Notes under the pieces: generated by a model | The model's database searches: none | What the model was told of the DNA's origin: nothing | The model's input: only the letters and a program-made list of their open reading frames with translations | Position numbers and translations under genes: made by a program | DNA from: Setoptus koraiensis | Lineage: Eukaryota; Arthropoda | Assembly: GCA_048013815.1 (NCBI GenBank) | Contig: CM106586.1 | Coordinates: 8,184,001-8,248,000 of the forward strand | Reading direction: 5' to 3' | Length of the DNA stretch: 64,000 nucleotides | Shown here: piece by piece, positions 1 through 13,910 of the stretch | How the letters are laid out: each line of letters begins with the position of its first letter | Numbering within the stretch: position 1 is the first letter of the stretch

Positions 1-80
1 GTGAATCATCAACAGGTGAAAATGTAGCCGATAATGTGTTACATAATCAAGACAATAGCACTACTACACAACAACAATAA
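1..80 (+). CDS. 3' end of an upstream gene (partial)
   Basis: From base 3 a frame stays open to a TAA at 78-80. It encodes 25 residues of acidic, Ser/Thr/Asn-rich tail ending in three glutamines (…STTTQQQ). This matches the low-complexity C-termini seen elsewhere in the window. The following bases are A/AC-rich and GAA-rich, like a 3' UTR. There is no domain and the rest of the gene lies outside the window, so the call rests on composition and frame only. Chance is a real alternative for so short a frame. Confidence 0.35.
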   Translation, partial: ESSTGENVADNVLHNQDNSTTTQQQ

Positions 81-721
81 CAAAAACAACTAATTAACGC
101 ACATTAAAACCCTTTTTGTTGTATGCAACTAAATCTAAACAGAAAAAGGAATCTTATGCAAAGAAGAAAGAGGGAGGCAAGAAGAAGATGAAGAAGAAGG
201 AATCAAAGAAGAAGAAGGGTTAAACTGTTGGATAACGTCATTCAATAACAACAACAACAGCACACATAATTATATTCGACGCAATAATAATAGCAACAAT
301 AATATTATTGATACACATCGCAGCATTAGTATCATCATTAATATGATCAACATCATTAGACACAACTATCTATATAAAGTAATATCAGAAGCAACAAAAA
401 CATTATCATCAATGCTTTTGTCGGCCAGTAAACATTTTTTACCACCACCATCATTAAATGATGGTAAACATTACATGGTTAGGCACCAAACCGATTGGCA
501 AGCAACCGGCTCACTAATATCCAGTATCGCATTATTCGCTGTGAACAAATGCGCACGAAGAAGCAATTCGTTCATATGATAATCATTATAATAACTGAAT
601 ATTTCTATTTATTATTACGTTACTATTATTTTAAAATGTTTATTATTAAATCAATCAATTAATAATTATAATAATAGTGACAACAAAAAGTTTGAGCCGA
701 AATGAGGCCACAATCCGCCGC
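81..721. other. AT-rich spacer between convergent genes
   Basis: Presumed 3' UTRs. It holds GAA/AAG-rich purine sequence at about 160-225, CAA and AAT trinucleotide runs at 240-310, and very AT-rich sequence at 580-690. A 78-codon frame at 343-579 has no recognisable domain and is not called. Confidence 0.4.
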
Positions 722-2251
722 TTAATTTTGTTGATTCTTTGACGCTTCGTGAATTTCCTCAGCCAGACTCTTGCCTCTAAACTTGGAAAATCTTCGCAAT
801 CTCATCCTGTAGGATGAATTCCCTGTGACGGGTGTGTGATTCTGAGATATGTCCATGGACGATATGAGATTTATAGTTGGACCTAACAGGGCAAATCCAT
901 CCAACTCATCACCACTTTCGGTTTGCTCATCTTTGGTATCGGCGAATTTTCGTTGAAGGCTAGAGAGGTGGCTGCTTTGTCTGGAGTTTTCACTGGACTG
1001 TTGTTGAGCTTGCTTGGTGACCGACGACGCAACTATCGGTGCTCTGAATGGTGGTGCTGAGCTAACCAACTGCATTGCTTTCTTTCTCATTTGGGTCTTG
1101 TTGGATTCCACAATATGAAAACTTTTTGATCTGTTAAAATTCAAATATGCTCGTTGCGCAGATTGATTATCATGTGAAATCTTACTTTTACTGTTGTGAG
1201 CGAATTGACCAGCTCTAGCCGGGCTCAGTAATAAATGACTATCTAATGAGACAGGTGGCGATTCAGTTAGCAGTGTGATGTTTGATAAGTCTTTCAAACT
1301 GTTGTCACATTGTTTGCTATTCTGTTCATTGACGCTTGGTCTAGCATTCAAGCTACTATACATCGTACCTTCCTGGTGAAAGCTTTCTGATCTTCTCAGG
1401 AAATTGTTCCGGATATTCTTGTTATTGCCAGAGACGCCACCAGCGTCTGGTTCAGCATTATTCATGGAATAAAAAGAACTGTATCGAGCAGTGGACTTTT
1501 GCGACGGCAACGACGACAAGCCGCTCGATCCATAGGTAAATGAAGTAGGCTGCGCTTGGTTGAATCCAACCGGATTGTTGGTTCGCAACGGCCCAAACAG
1601 TTTGTTGGGCCTCACAGCCGGCGTCACCGATTGAGAATACTGTCTTTGTTGTTGTTGATTCTTGTGTGCCTGTTGTTGCTGGTCGATCGAAATGTTGGCA
1701 TAATGATGACTGTTGCAATTGAACGGAAGGCTACGCAGTTGTGCCTCGTCTTCATCGTCATCTTGTTCCTCGTCCACTTGACATTGTTGATTTATTGAAT
1801 AAAGTGCACTGTTCCGAAAATTTGTCGCCATAGGCGCTATATTATCCTGATAATGTGTGAGCACCTTGGAAGATGAGGAATTTCTATTCACTTTGAACAA
1901 TGGTTGCGAGTGTGTCCTCTGTATGGACGGAAAGGAGACATTGTGTCCCATGTTGGCCATTATTCTGATAGGCTGGGCGCCAAGGGTAGCAATCCTATTG
2001 GATTGACCATCGTGACCCGTGGCCGATCTAGCGACGGGAATTTGATATGGGCAAACAAATTCAAATTGTTGAGTCAATTGGGATTGGAGGTTCTTCAATG
2101 GAAAAGAGAATCCCATTTTTTCACCAATTTCGTATAGCTGACTTCTTGAGAAAGTTTTCACCCTAAGCGCTTCTTTTTCCTGTTGCTCCAACTTGTTCAA
2201 GAGGCACATTATGATGATGGCCACATCCGATTCAATTAGCTCTACCTTCAT
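722..2251 (-). CDS. Unrecognised 509-residue low-complexity protein
   Basis: One long open frame. The longer frame to 2302 begins with TTG, so I take the first ATG, at 2251 (MKVELIESDVAII…); an upstream spliced exon is possible. Residues 1-60 look ordered and helical (…MCLLNKLEQQEKEAL…FSRSQLYEIGEKMGFSFPL). The rest is Ser/Asn/Gln-rich and probably disordered, with an acidic run (EEQDDDEDEAQ) and a basic C-terminal patch (RMRLRRFSKFRGKSLAEEI) that could bind nucleic acid or a partner. I do not recognise the family. The reading frame length and ordered ends support a real gene. It is transcribed divergently from l(2)gl, with about 1.8 kb between the start codons. Confidence 0.7.
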   Translation of the reverse strand: MKVELIESDVAIIIMCLLNKLEQQEKEALRVKTFSRSQLYEIGEKMGFSFPLKNLQSQLTQQFEFVCPYQIPVARSATGHDGQSNRIATLGAQPIRIMANMGHNVSFPSIQRTHSQPLFKVNRNSSSSKVLTHYQDNIAPMATNFRNSALYSINQQCQVDEEQDDDEDEAQLRSLPFNCNSHHYANISIDQQQQAHKNQQQQRQYSQSVTPAVRPNKLFGPLRTNNPVGFNQAQPTSFTYGSSGLSSLPSQKSTARYSSFYSMNNAEPDAGGVSGNNKNIRNNFLRRSESFHQEGTMYSSLNARPSVNEQNSKQCDNSLKDLSNITLLTESPPVSLDSHLLLSPARAGQFAHNSKSKISHDNQSAQRAYLNFNRSKSFHIVESNKTQMRKKAMQLVSSAPPFRAPIVASSVTKQAQQQSSENSRQSSHLSSLQRKFADTKDEQTESGDELDGFALLGPTINLISSMDISQNHTPVTGNSSYRMRLRRFSKFRGKSLAEEIHEASKNQQN

Positions 2252-4070
2252 TCCTGGTTGCGTCGTTGGGGGTATTATTGGCAACAACAATGCGCTACCC
2301 AAATGTAGAAAGAATTGGTTTTAGTTTTCTCTTAGTTAACAGCAGCAGAACGCTATCAATTATTTGAGCAAAAACAAAAAGTTGAGAAGCATGACTACCA
2401 TTGATCTGCCAACTGCAAATATAAGTGCCGGTTGTTAGAAATTACAACAGAAATTCCCAAATATACAAATAAATCAACAGTTAGGCAACTGTCAATTTGT
2501 ATACAAGCAGCATGCAATCGACGATACGACTGTATGAATAGAAACGACGACAGCATTACCGAGGCATGATGTGTATCAATTCTTATAAATAGTCATAGGT
2601 CGTGGAACAAAAAACGAGCACAGCAAATTTCAAACAATAGCCATGCTTTTTGTTCTATATGATACCTGTGTGCGTTACTTGACAACAAACTGGTGGCTTA
2701 TTGTGATGTAACAATTACTCATAGTTCGCTTAGTCTAAAATAGATCGCCGCTCATCATATCGCACCTGTTGTTGAGAGTTCATCCTATAGACACAGTGCT
2801 GTTTGTGCTGCGTCATGGAACAAAATTCGGGCCACGCTCTCACCGGATGAAACTGCCGCCTCCAGATGCCCGGCGTTTGCAAGCGAGTGGCCGCGAGATA
2901 GCTTGAGATAGCGAGAGACACGTCTTCCGTTTGTTGCGGCACCCTGCGGAATCCGTTCGCTCGACACCCAACGAACTTTGTGCCCGATCGAACTTTTCGC
3001 CGGATCGAACTGTTGGACAGATCGAACTTTTCGCCGGATCGAACTGTTGGACAGATCGAGCATGTTGCCAGATCGAACTGTTGGACGGAGCGAACTTGAT
3101 CGACGGATGAAACAGTTTCGGCACCCTTGATTTGTTGACACTCCGAAAGCCACTGGTTGCAAGAAGCTAAGCAGTGCGTGTATGCGGTTGTGTGCAGTGC
3201 GCCCCCCTGCCCCCTGCCTGCCTGTCCGAGTCATGTGATACAGTTTGGGGGTGGAGTATGGGTGTGGCTGTTGTTAGTGCGGCAGAGCGAACGAAACCGA
3301 TGGATGGAATTTTTCTGTGTGTGTGTGTATGTGTGCGCACTGAATGTGCAGAGGAACTGCCATCGAATGGCAGACAGGCAGGCTCTATTCTTCAGTATGC
3401 TGTATGAGAATAGAACGACAGACAGCAAGCAGCACAGACACTCGCTCACAAACTCACATTCGATTTGGCAGCAGCAGCGGCAGTCACAGGCAGCATCTCA
3501 CGTTAAAAAGCAGCACAACAACAATACTAGCTGGCAACAGTATTAGTAATGCAGTCTAGTTGTGGTGGTGTTCTCTGACTCATGAATATCGATCCATTTT
3601 TATTCACCCACTCATCGGCACACACACACACACGCATCGCGTCAACCATATTTCAGCACACCGACAAATATCATCATTATTATTACACCAGCAGCGACAA
3701 CAACAACAACAACAACAACCACAGCAACAACATTTAATATTATTACTATTTTTCTAACCATATTATTATTACGACACATCACCACACACACACACACACA
3801 TTACACAATTATTATTTTTATATCAAACCATATTATACAGCAATACATTATTTATACAACAATTCCATCACCGGTGAACATTTGCGCTATTGCATTTGCA
3901 TCATCCAGACCAGATTAGGCAGTGATACACACACACACACTCACACAACCTAGCTAACATTCGATACAACAATAATTCCGCAATTGAGAAGAACAATTCA
4001 ATCAGAGAGACAATACGACATCCGAGAAGCCGAAGAGATACCAGAGAATAGCAGATTTTGAACGGGCAAA
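2252..4070. promoter_or_regulatory. Divergent intergenic region upstream of lgl
   Basis: This region separates two divergent genes and should hold both promoters and the 5' UTR of lgl. It contains a 17-bp minisatellite (2986-3104), (TG)n near 3314-3335, (CA)n near 3620, 3785 and 3930, and (CAA)n at about 3698-3730. Frames of up to 150 codons at 2785-3550 come from the repeats and show no domain. Confidence 0.4.
2986..3104. repeat. 17-bp minisatellite, seven units
   Basis: Seven consecutive 17-mers start at 2986, 3003, 3020, 3037, 3054, 3071 and 3088. The first four alternate two variants, GATCGAACTTTTCGCCG and GATCGAACTGTTGGACA, giving a 34-bp higher-order repeat. The last three have diverged. 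Confidence 0.9.
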
Positions 4071-7000
4071 ATGTTCAGGAAGCTTCTAAACGTGGGCAAG
4101 GGCCAACTGAGCGATAAGCAGCAGCAGCATCAGCAGCAACACAAGGATTTGTTTCAATTGAACGAAATCCGATCATATGGTTTCTCTCATTTAACATGTT
4201 TGGGTTATTCGCCGACCTTGTCATTGTTGGCAGTTGGCTCTAAATTAGGCCTATTGCGTGTCCTAGGCAATCCATCTGTTGAGTTTAGTCATCAATTAGA
4301 TAGTGGGCACGCAATTAGACAAATTGAATTTATTGATTGTAGGACAACATCATCAAATACCTCAACGCCAACTAAAAGGACGCCCGTACTTCAGAGCACC
4401 ACATTAGTTAATGATCCGTCTGTTGTCAACACCATCAATGGTGCTACCAATGACAACAACGACCAACAATCAGATCAGACACAACAACAAGAAACTCAAC
4501 AACAAGCACCAGCCACGGCTAAAATTATCTGTTTAACAGATGATGGCCAATTGCATCTATTAGAGTTGAAAACTGTTAAACAAATTATATTAAATAGTTT
4601 AGAACTAACTGATAACACTACGCAAACAACAAACAATAATAACAATACAGCCGCTACAGCTGCCGACGAGTCTTGTTGTCAACAAAAACAACAACTACAC
4701 ACATCATACAAAAATACTTGTGTTGCGCCTGAATATACTAAATTAGAGAAGGTCGCTACATTTGATTTATTTGTGGCTGATAATCAACAAACTACTTTGA
4801 AGGTTGCATCAACAATTCAAGAAGAAGATCAAACTGCAGAACAATCACAAGAACAATTGCAACAACAACAGGAAGAACAAAAATCGCGTAAGGTTACAAC
4901 TATTGAGATATCATTAGATGCTCAAATTGTGTTTGTAGGCACAGAGGGTGGCTCTGTTTATCAAGTTCCATTGGAAAAATTCTCATCTTATCAACAAGCC
5001 AACAACAAACTAGATGCAGCCGAACAAGAGCAGCAGCCTAGTGACAAACTAGATTATGCAGAGGAACAGTATGTTCTTGCCTATGATGATATTGTTTCCA
5101 CTGCATTGCCCGATGATATTAAAGCAAAAAAGGCCAGCCCTGTTGAATCTATCAAACATCATCCAACTGATCCAGCCAAGATACTAGTTGGTTATCAACG
5201 TGGTCTCACAGTCTTGTTAGATATCAATAAAAAGAAATTAGATAAATTCTTCTATCACAACCAGGTGCTAGAATCATTGTGTTGGTCGTCAGATGGATCA
5301 AGCGAACAATTCTACACCTCTCACAATGATGGTAGCTACGTTAGATGGGACATGCGAGCCGGAAATAATCAAACTCAAGCCAATAATGATTTCATTGGTC
5401 AATTGTACGGACCATACCCATGCAAACCCACTCCAAAGATACAAGCATGCAAATCTATGTTGGCAGAACAACAAGAGGATTTGATTATATTTAGCGGTGG
5501 TCTACCACGAGCCCGTTACGATGGCAAAAATCCAGTTACTATCGTTAAAACTGATAGCAGTGGTAAGGATACTATTAAGACAGTGTTAGACTTTACATCA
5601 AAAGTGTTAGATTTCACTGTAATAACTAAACCAAAGATAGGCGCCAAAAGTGGTAAAAAGAACAAAAACAATCAGGGTCGCAATTATGTGGCTGTCGCTT
5701 TAGCTGTATTGGCCGAAGAAGAATTTGTTGTGATTGATCTACTACACTCTAAATCGGATCAATATTTAGAGCACGCTCTACCATATTTAAATTGTGTACA
5801 TTCATCAGCTATTACTTGTAATCAACATTACTCTGATATCAGCGATTCATTATATGAACAAATCTGTCAATATAATCAACAAGAGAAATCAGGTAAATAC
5901 AGCCCTAATGAGTGGCCCATAACAGGTGGAAAAATAATAGAAATGGGGCCAGAGAATAAATTGCACGATCTACTATTGACTGGGCATGAAGATGGCAGTG
6001 TACATTTCTGGGATGTATCAGGTTTGGCAATGAAGCATCTATTACATTTGACCACATCCAAATATTTTGGATTAGAAGATGAACTAATTCCAATAGATAA
6101 CGACGAACAACAAGATCAGCAAGATACTAACGCAACTAACGACTCAGCTTCAAGAGACGATCAAGCTTGGCCACCATTCAAACGTGTCGGTCAATTTGAT
6201 CCCTATAGTGATGATGCCCGTTTAGCTGTCAGAAAATTTTCATTGTGCCCGAAGACAGGATGTATAGTTGTAGTAGGAACTGCAGGTGAGTACCTTGTTT
6301 TTAACTCAACCCAAAATAGCAATATTTCTATTTCGATCTCAGAATTTGCGATCGTGCTGTTTCATCGACTCATAGTGTCTTTATAACTTTGGGATTCTGT
6401 TGTACGGTCATCAACATCTTGTCAGATTGATAGCTTATTGTTTCTCACTGTTGATCATGTGAAAGAGATTAGTGCGAGTGGATAATCATTATGTTTATAG
6501 CAATTAATATATTAAGCTAGCTCTCAGTTTGTAGTCTTAATCTTAGACAATCAACTATATTGAATGCTTTCGACACATCGTCTATGGTTTGAATTGCTTT
6601 CAAAATTGGAGACAAGCTCTTCCTAAGCTCTTCTTCAGATAAACCAACCTAACATCCCATATATATATATAAAGAGAGAGAGAGAGAGAGAGAGAGAGGT
6701 TCAAGCGAAGAAGTAGTAAAAATATTCAATAGGTCTATAATTCAATCAAGGTGTATTAAGTATGACTATTCGGAAAACAAGCCAATAATACATTTTCCTG
6801 TGTCCGTCAAATAATACGGAGCCAACCAATATTATCGGTCCGCTTAATCCCGTCAATCTGTTCATGATTCTCTATGAGAAAACGATTGGCTAGTCTATTT
6901 TAGTAACATCAGAAGCGTTAACAAACGAGAGCCAATTTAATGCACCACGCTTAGATTAAATACTTTATATCTCCATGGTGATGGGCAATTGTCAGTGCTA

Positions 7001-7669
7001 ACCTGAAACAAAACTGATTAGGTCACCTTCATCGATAATACAATCATACTGTGAGATTCAAGTTCAATGTTGTTATGTTTGTAACAATACGGCAAGTTGA
7101 CCTCCACATAAATACATTACAATTGCATAGAGAATTAAAAAGAGTGATTGACGTGGAATACAAAAGAACGGGTATCTTTATGTCTCATTAACAATGATTT
7201 TACCATATAATAATATCTCTCAGTTGAACTAACCTGATATTAACAATTACAGCATCATGTTGAATGTCACTCGTTATTCTGTGCTATGCCATGGAAAACA
7301 CTTGTCTCCAGTGAAAGAGACAAATTTACCATCAGAGCCATGATTGCTTTACACAGAGTAGAAGGAACACTTATCTAACTCTCTGTAGCTGATTGTATGC
7401 CCCACCGACTGACATACATTATGCGGCGGATAAGTTGGACTCACGAAGTTTATTGTGTTGGTCGAAGTGAATACAGCTGCCGAGCTTTGTATAAGTTGTA
7501 TATACAGTATGTAAGTGTAGCGACAGGTGAGATATTCGCCGCAGCCGCTTGCAATAAGTTACGCTGAATCGAGACTACGATTATATAGAGTCGTTATTGA
7601 AGCAACAAGTATCAACTTATGAAGTCGTGATCATTTGTTTGTGTCACGACACACACAAACACTAAGAGA

Positions 7670-7721
<52 letters not shown>

Positions 7722-10700
7722 CTATAAATTCAGTCCGTAGATTCTATTATTAGAATCGCAGTGTACAAAAAGTTTTCGCAATCATGATGTCTGAAGTTCG
7801 AGCCAGTGTTCGCAGGAGAGAGAGAGAGATAAAATCTAACAAATTAAGTTCAGTTTCTGTGTGTACTCTATGGGTACATTGAAATTTGTTCATCATAGCA
7901 CTTGTATTATAAAGTTTAGCGTAGTTTATATAGAGTGTGTAGTTTAGTTTTTGGATGTGCTTAGTAGCAAGTTCGCTTGGCTAGACTAAAAGCTCCTCGG
8001 TTTTTGATTGAATCATCTGACTGAGATTCGCCAAGAGCGACATACCCACTATTGTTTCCTTGTACTCCAACTGAATGTTGTTGTTGTTCGCTAAATAGTA
8101 GAGCATGCATCAATGAACACTGTCAGATTAGCCCTCAATATAGTAGAGAAAAATTGTCTATGAGTGAAGGTCAACCACCACCATCCACCATAGTTTATGT
8201 ACTATTATTATATAACTATACCGGCATTATCAGCGCAGCTAAAGAACAGCTGTTACCAGTGGTATGACAATTACATTATTTATCTTTTAAGAAGGATTGT
8301 TTTGTACAGGTGGACAAATGTTTTATTTTTGTCGAAACGCTACTGCTGCTTCCTGTTTGTGCCAATAAAGCATGGCCATTGTCCATTGCTAAATTTTTAT
8401 TCTACAAAACATTCAGCAGTACACACCTGTTATTAGTTGATGGACAGGCGAAGCTTTATTTAGTGTTGCAAACCTTCTGTTGACATTTTTGAGCACCAAA
8501 CCACCACACGCTACATGATAAATATGTATTCACATCCTCAACTGTAGTTTGGGTGGCTCCATTCTCTTAGCTAAATAAGATAAAAATAACAGCTTTTGGC
8601 GGTTGATTAATGATCCTAGTCAATATATTTAAACAAAAGCTCCATCTTTCTCTGCCTCAACTGCCAGGCACTGTGTAGTTGCTTACTACATGTTTTCTCC
8701 GACGCTACACACGTGTCAATGCCCTCATGCGGCCAATTGATCGACCGACAATCTAATCTAGCCATTGCGAACATAAATAACTAACTAATAATATCAAAGA
8801 GAAAGAAAACATTGCATGAATTATCAGTCAGTATGGTTTAATTGGCAACAATATGATGATGTAATATGAGGTATTCATGTGGCGGCAATAACAGTACAGT
8901 AATAATTCATTCATGATGAATTATTAATGCCGCTGTCTTTTTCGTTGATTACGGAGCCAGTCCAATAAATCAATCATTTCTTTCCCTATGTCGCACTCTG
9001 TCTTTTAGGGCTCAATATGACTGACAGCCAACAGCAGCAACAACAACCTGTATCTGCACCTGTTGGCGTTCTTTCTTCTATCGTTCATTCTCCTTCCTTA
9101 CTGGGCTGATATGAAATAATTTACTGATCTTGCGCCACCAAGTCTAGCCTTCGGTCTAGCGTATTTCGATTGTCTCCATCATTCAACTTCAACTATCTAT
9201 ATGTGTCACATACTGAATTTCTCTCACGCCTCGCTGAGCCTCCAGCTTGAATTATAATTCTTGATTGACGGCTTCTCCTCTAATTTGTGCGGCCGGCTAT
9301 TTTTTATCGGGTAAATATATTTCAACAAAATGGATCATTTTCTATCTTGCTCCTTCTTTTCTGTTGTCGGATGTCTCTATTAAGCGAAACCATTCTTTGA
9401 AAGTTGATTTGCTACATAGATGCAAGCCTAGACGTTGACTGACCAAGAGTGACCATTATCTCTGTATCTGTTAGAGAGTTAGAGGAATAATGCCAACTCG
9501 AATTAACTCTCGAGGAGACTGACTGTAAAGTCAGCTCCCGCTTTTGTGCGTTCTCTGGAGAGGGTCGAAGGGCTTTCGAAGTCGCTCAAAGTGTCCAGCA
9601 GCAGCATAATAGACCTAGTGAAATTCAGATTTTAGGAAGTGGAATTATTATAATGGAATACGGAGTAAGAGAGGAATACATGTAAAAACTGCTGCTCGCT
9701 TCATAACTATTTTATTTTACTGAAGTGATTGTGCATTCGTTCAATTGTTGTTGTCTGACATTCTTTCCTGCCACTTAAACCGTCTGTGTTACCACCACTA
9801 TTGCCGCCATCGCCACCACCATAAACATTCATCTTTGGTAGAGCCTATGAACTCACACATGTTGTTGTCCCGTGATTATGTAGTTAAGGGACAACTTCTG
9901 CTTCTTTCTGAGGTGTAGACGACAACGAATGCAACTACGACGAATGCAACGATGACCAACGTTACATATACAGTACAACTATTATTATGTAACATCGTCT
10001 TGGTCGTCATAGCGTGTCATTCAAGCGTGTGCAAGCCATTCTTTTTATAAATAACTTTTCCACCTTCTTGAATCTTTCTCTTTCTCTCTTGAAATGATGA
10101 TGATGACGATCACCATCATCAAGATGATGGTGGTATCCAGACGATCAACAGGTTGTTTAATACTCTTGCACGCTCGCTCGTTCATTCAGTCACTCGTTCT
10201 TTCACTCACCAGCTCACAGAACTTTTATGCTGTTCATTTAGTTCTTTTTGATGACTTGTTGTACATGTGATGTTAGTTGGATGTTAGTCTTGTTAGCTTG
10301 TCTTTTAGTTTTTCTTCATTGCGTTTGTTCCATCCTCCGATCATTAGTGTCCTCAAGCGACCCTGAACTCACCTGTTGCTGTTGTTGTGTATGGTGTGTA
10401 GACTTTGCTGATGCTTTCATGTTCGATACATGAGTTTTGAGTCATCATAATCAGTTCAATCTTTACTCAAATGACTCTATGTGTGTTAAGAGAAAGCAAT
10501 GACAACAACAGCGAATTGAAGCTCTAACCTCTTTAATAGGCATTTACTTGTTGTTGTTTAGATATGGAATGTACAAACAGTATATATCTCACACATGAAA
10601 GTCAGTCAAATAGACCAATAGTGGTACCAATGGTGTGTCGTGTAAGGCGACACACTACAACAGTAGTCAAAAATAACAACAACAACCACATTAACAACCG

Positions 10701-13700
10701 CAACACTGGCTCGAATTGTTACTGACGTTTCAGTTTTGATTTTATTTTACCTCATTTACTATCGGCTTGTTCGACATGGCTGCCAGAAATGGCTGTTAGA
10801 CTGCAACACGATCATCAACATGTTGTTAATAATAATAATCATCATCAGTGGCGGCGGTGGCGGCATTCAGCCATTTACTGTGAGGTTTGCATGGCTAACT
10901 CGCATTCTTCATGGTTGCCTGCTGCTGTTGTTGTTGTTTCCGTAATACTATGATGAATAGGCTGTCTATTTCTCACTATACCATGTCGAACGCAACTCCA
11001 ATAATGATACTTCCTTCTTATCCGCTCATACAACTCAAGTTAAGACATCACCTGTAAGTCGTTTCTACATACTATATCGACATGTATATTTGTGGCTATC
11101 ATTATTGACTATCATCATCATCCATAGCCACAACAACAACACATCACATTACATAATTCGAGAAGAATGCTTCTTTGGTTGCAACTGACCTGATGGCAAT
11201 CCGAGCTCAAGTTGTGCTGAGATGATGACTCAAAAGTCGAAAGTTGCGGCAGCTCATTAGCAGCCCATCACTGGATCGATCTCTACAACAACAAAATCTA
11301 TTTCACATTATCATCATCATCTAGTGTAAAACTGATCTCACAAACAGGTGTACATGTATTTGGAATTTGGTTACTCTCACCGAGATGAGATGTTGTTTTA
11401 CTTCAGAGAGGAAAACTCTTCACTTGATGAACCTCACTGTTGTGGCTGCTGATGTTGAACGTTCTCTGACCGATTAGCTCTGACTTGTTACAGCATTAAG
11501 ACGTTGCTATTAGTGCCGCTATTCACATTAGAAATCGACTCGCTAGTTGTTAGTTGTACTTCTTTCGTTTTCCAATTCTTCTATACCTACTACCGATGCC
11601 GAGCCAACGTATCATTCTTGGTAACTACCAACGTGATCCAAATGCCTAATGATATTAGTGCTCGAAGATAGTTTTTTATTATTATCGTTATCATTGAGTT
11701 GAATGGATGATTCAAGTGAGTGAGTGAGCAACCACAGGAAATTTCTTTCAACATTACTAATTCATCACAAGTCATTATTGCATCTCTCATGGTATTGACT
11801 ACTATACTTACTTAATAGCTTATGTGCATAATCACCATGTGTATTTGTTCGATAAATAGAGCAATAAGTAGACGCCGTAAGAACAGTTATTTCATTTTTA
11901 AATGGATTTACCTGTTACTAAAAGCACAGCCATTATTAGCGGCGTTGATGGGTCATACCTATTAAATATTACATAATAGTCATGTGTGATACACTCCGCA
12001 GAGAGAAGTTTGATATGCCTTTCGGGTAGGGAAGAAATAGAAGTAGTCTCAGAGGACATTTGTTATTGCTTTCGGTGTGTGTCCCAAATACTATCACGAT
12101 AGCATGTTTCGTTCTGTTACAATGATAATCATTATGTAAAAAGAGCAATCGTAATTCATTCGCACTCATACACACACATACACACTAGCACACTTACACA
12201 AACAAATCTGGCAAACATCGGATTGCCGTCAGATGATAATAATGATATTTCCCCTTTTTTGCTCATGATGACACAACACCGATTATTCGCTGTTGGCACA
12301 AGAAAGAAAAATATCTGATAGGATTTGCATAGCACTTAGCATACAATTTAACAAATGGTAATTGGTTGTCATCATTTTGATGGTTTCCAATGTATGTTTC
12401 ATGGCTTTATTTCTAGACTTCATTATATTTTCCTCCGACTACTTGGTTGTTTCTGCTGTTGTTGTCTATCTTTTGGTTTGCTACCACTGCAAGTTTGATA
12501 TTCTGGGTACACCTCTTTGGAAGTCAGGCGAGAAAACAAGCTGCGAATTGTATCTAGTCACGTGTGCTGCTGTGCTGTTGATATTATTGATAGAGAGAAA
12601 AGCCTCTTGCGGAGAGCGAAAATTATACTATTGTAAGACATGCTGATAACTGTTGATGTATCTGCCTCCACATCGCCCCGAGAATCCGTTCCTTGTTGTA
12701 TACTCAACGAAAAACCTCAGCGGCTTGCCAGTCTTATATTATACCCTATGTTCATATCCACACTTGTGAGTTTATTGAGCAGATATCCTGCCAGTAAGTA
12801 TCCTGTACTTTGGTGTATCAAGGTGCAGCTTTTAGTAATTCTCATATGGCTAGAGTTCACTTCTATTGAAAGGAGGCATTGAGGCAATCGTCGCTTGCAC
12901 ACCACTAGTTATTTGTGACACTATGATTGCCGAACTTGCACGTTCATTTTATCGCCATATGTAGTGGATATTTGGACGCCCAAGCAAACCAACAGAGTAC
13001 AACGTCACACAGCGTGGACAAAACTTAAATTATCACCAACCATCCCTGTGTTTGGTTTGATTTGTTTATTTGGGCATATCCAATAACTCTTAAGAGTCGT
13101 AATATAACAAACCGATGGTTTTATATGAGCCGATTTAGAGGCAGGAAAGTTTCAAGTCTAGATCAATCAAGGAGACAACGAACTCAGAAGAATTAACTTA
13201 TTTGTTACCAAGCATCGTCGCCGGCGTCATGCTTAGTCACTTGTCAATAGGTACTTCGATCGTAATCCATTAGCTTATTTAATCAAGGTCCTGAAGATAA
13301 TTATACATGTTCTTCTGGAAGTTCACAAGATTGTTTTCGCTGTCTTCCTCCGATAAGGCAAGCATACATCCAGTTGAATATCCAATAGTTATAGGAAGAG
13401 AATACTTTTCACCTAGAGCAACTCTCATGCATTTTGCTGCTTCGAATAATTTATCATTAATCATAAACTTGTTTCTTGTGTTTCTTTAACACCTTCTCGC
13501 ATTTCTCTCCATTTAATATATCAAACTCAGCAAATTGTTTAGAAGCAACACAGTTTTGTTGTTTATAATTGGAAACAAATTACTCCTGACTAGCATGCGA
13601 CAGCAAGGAGCCACCTCTAGTTTTTTATTTTTTTTTTTTATAGAAATATTCAATATCCATTGTTTGAGTTCCCTTGTTTCATTTAATTCACCTCATTCCT

Positions 13701-13816
13701 CCGGTGGAATAAAAAATGTGATGAGATCGGAGCGAGAGAGAGGCACACACGATTGATTGTACAAAGTTCGTCTGCCGATATTTAAGTGTTGGTGTTCTGA
13801 GCTGGATGGACAGTAG

Positions 13817-13910
<94 letters not shown>

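Noticed and set aside
1458-1798. Frames of 80-86 codons on both strands within the first minus-strand gene
   Set aside because: Shadows of the 722-2251 coding frame, with no domain and atypical composition.
2785-3546. Overlapping frames of 70-150 codons on both strands
   Set aside because: Created by the 17-bp minisatellite (its unit length changes frame each copy) and by TG/CA runs. No protein signature.
12362-12646. 94-codon hydrophobic plus-strand frame in lgl intron 1
   Set aside because: Val/Leu/Ile-rich because of TTG/GTT-rich DNA. No membrane-protein motif pattern or splice context.
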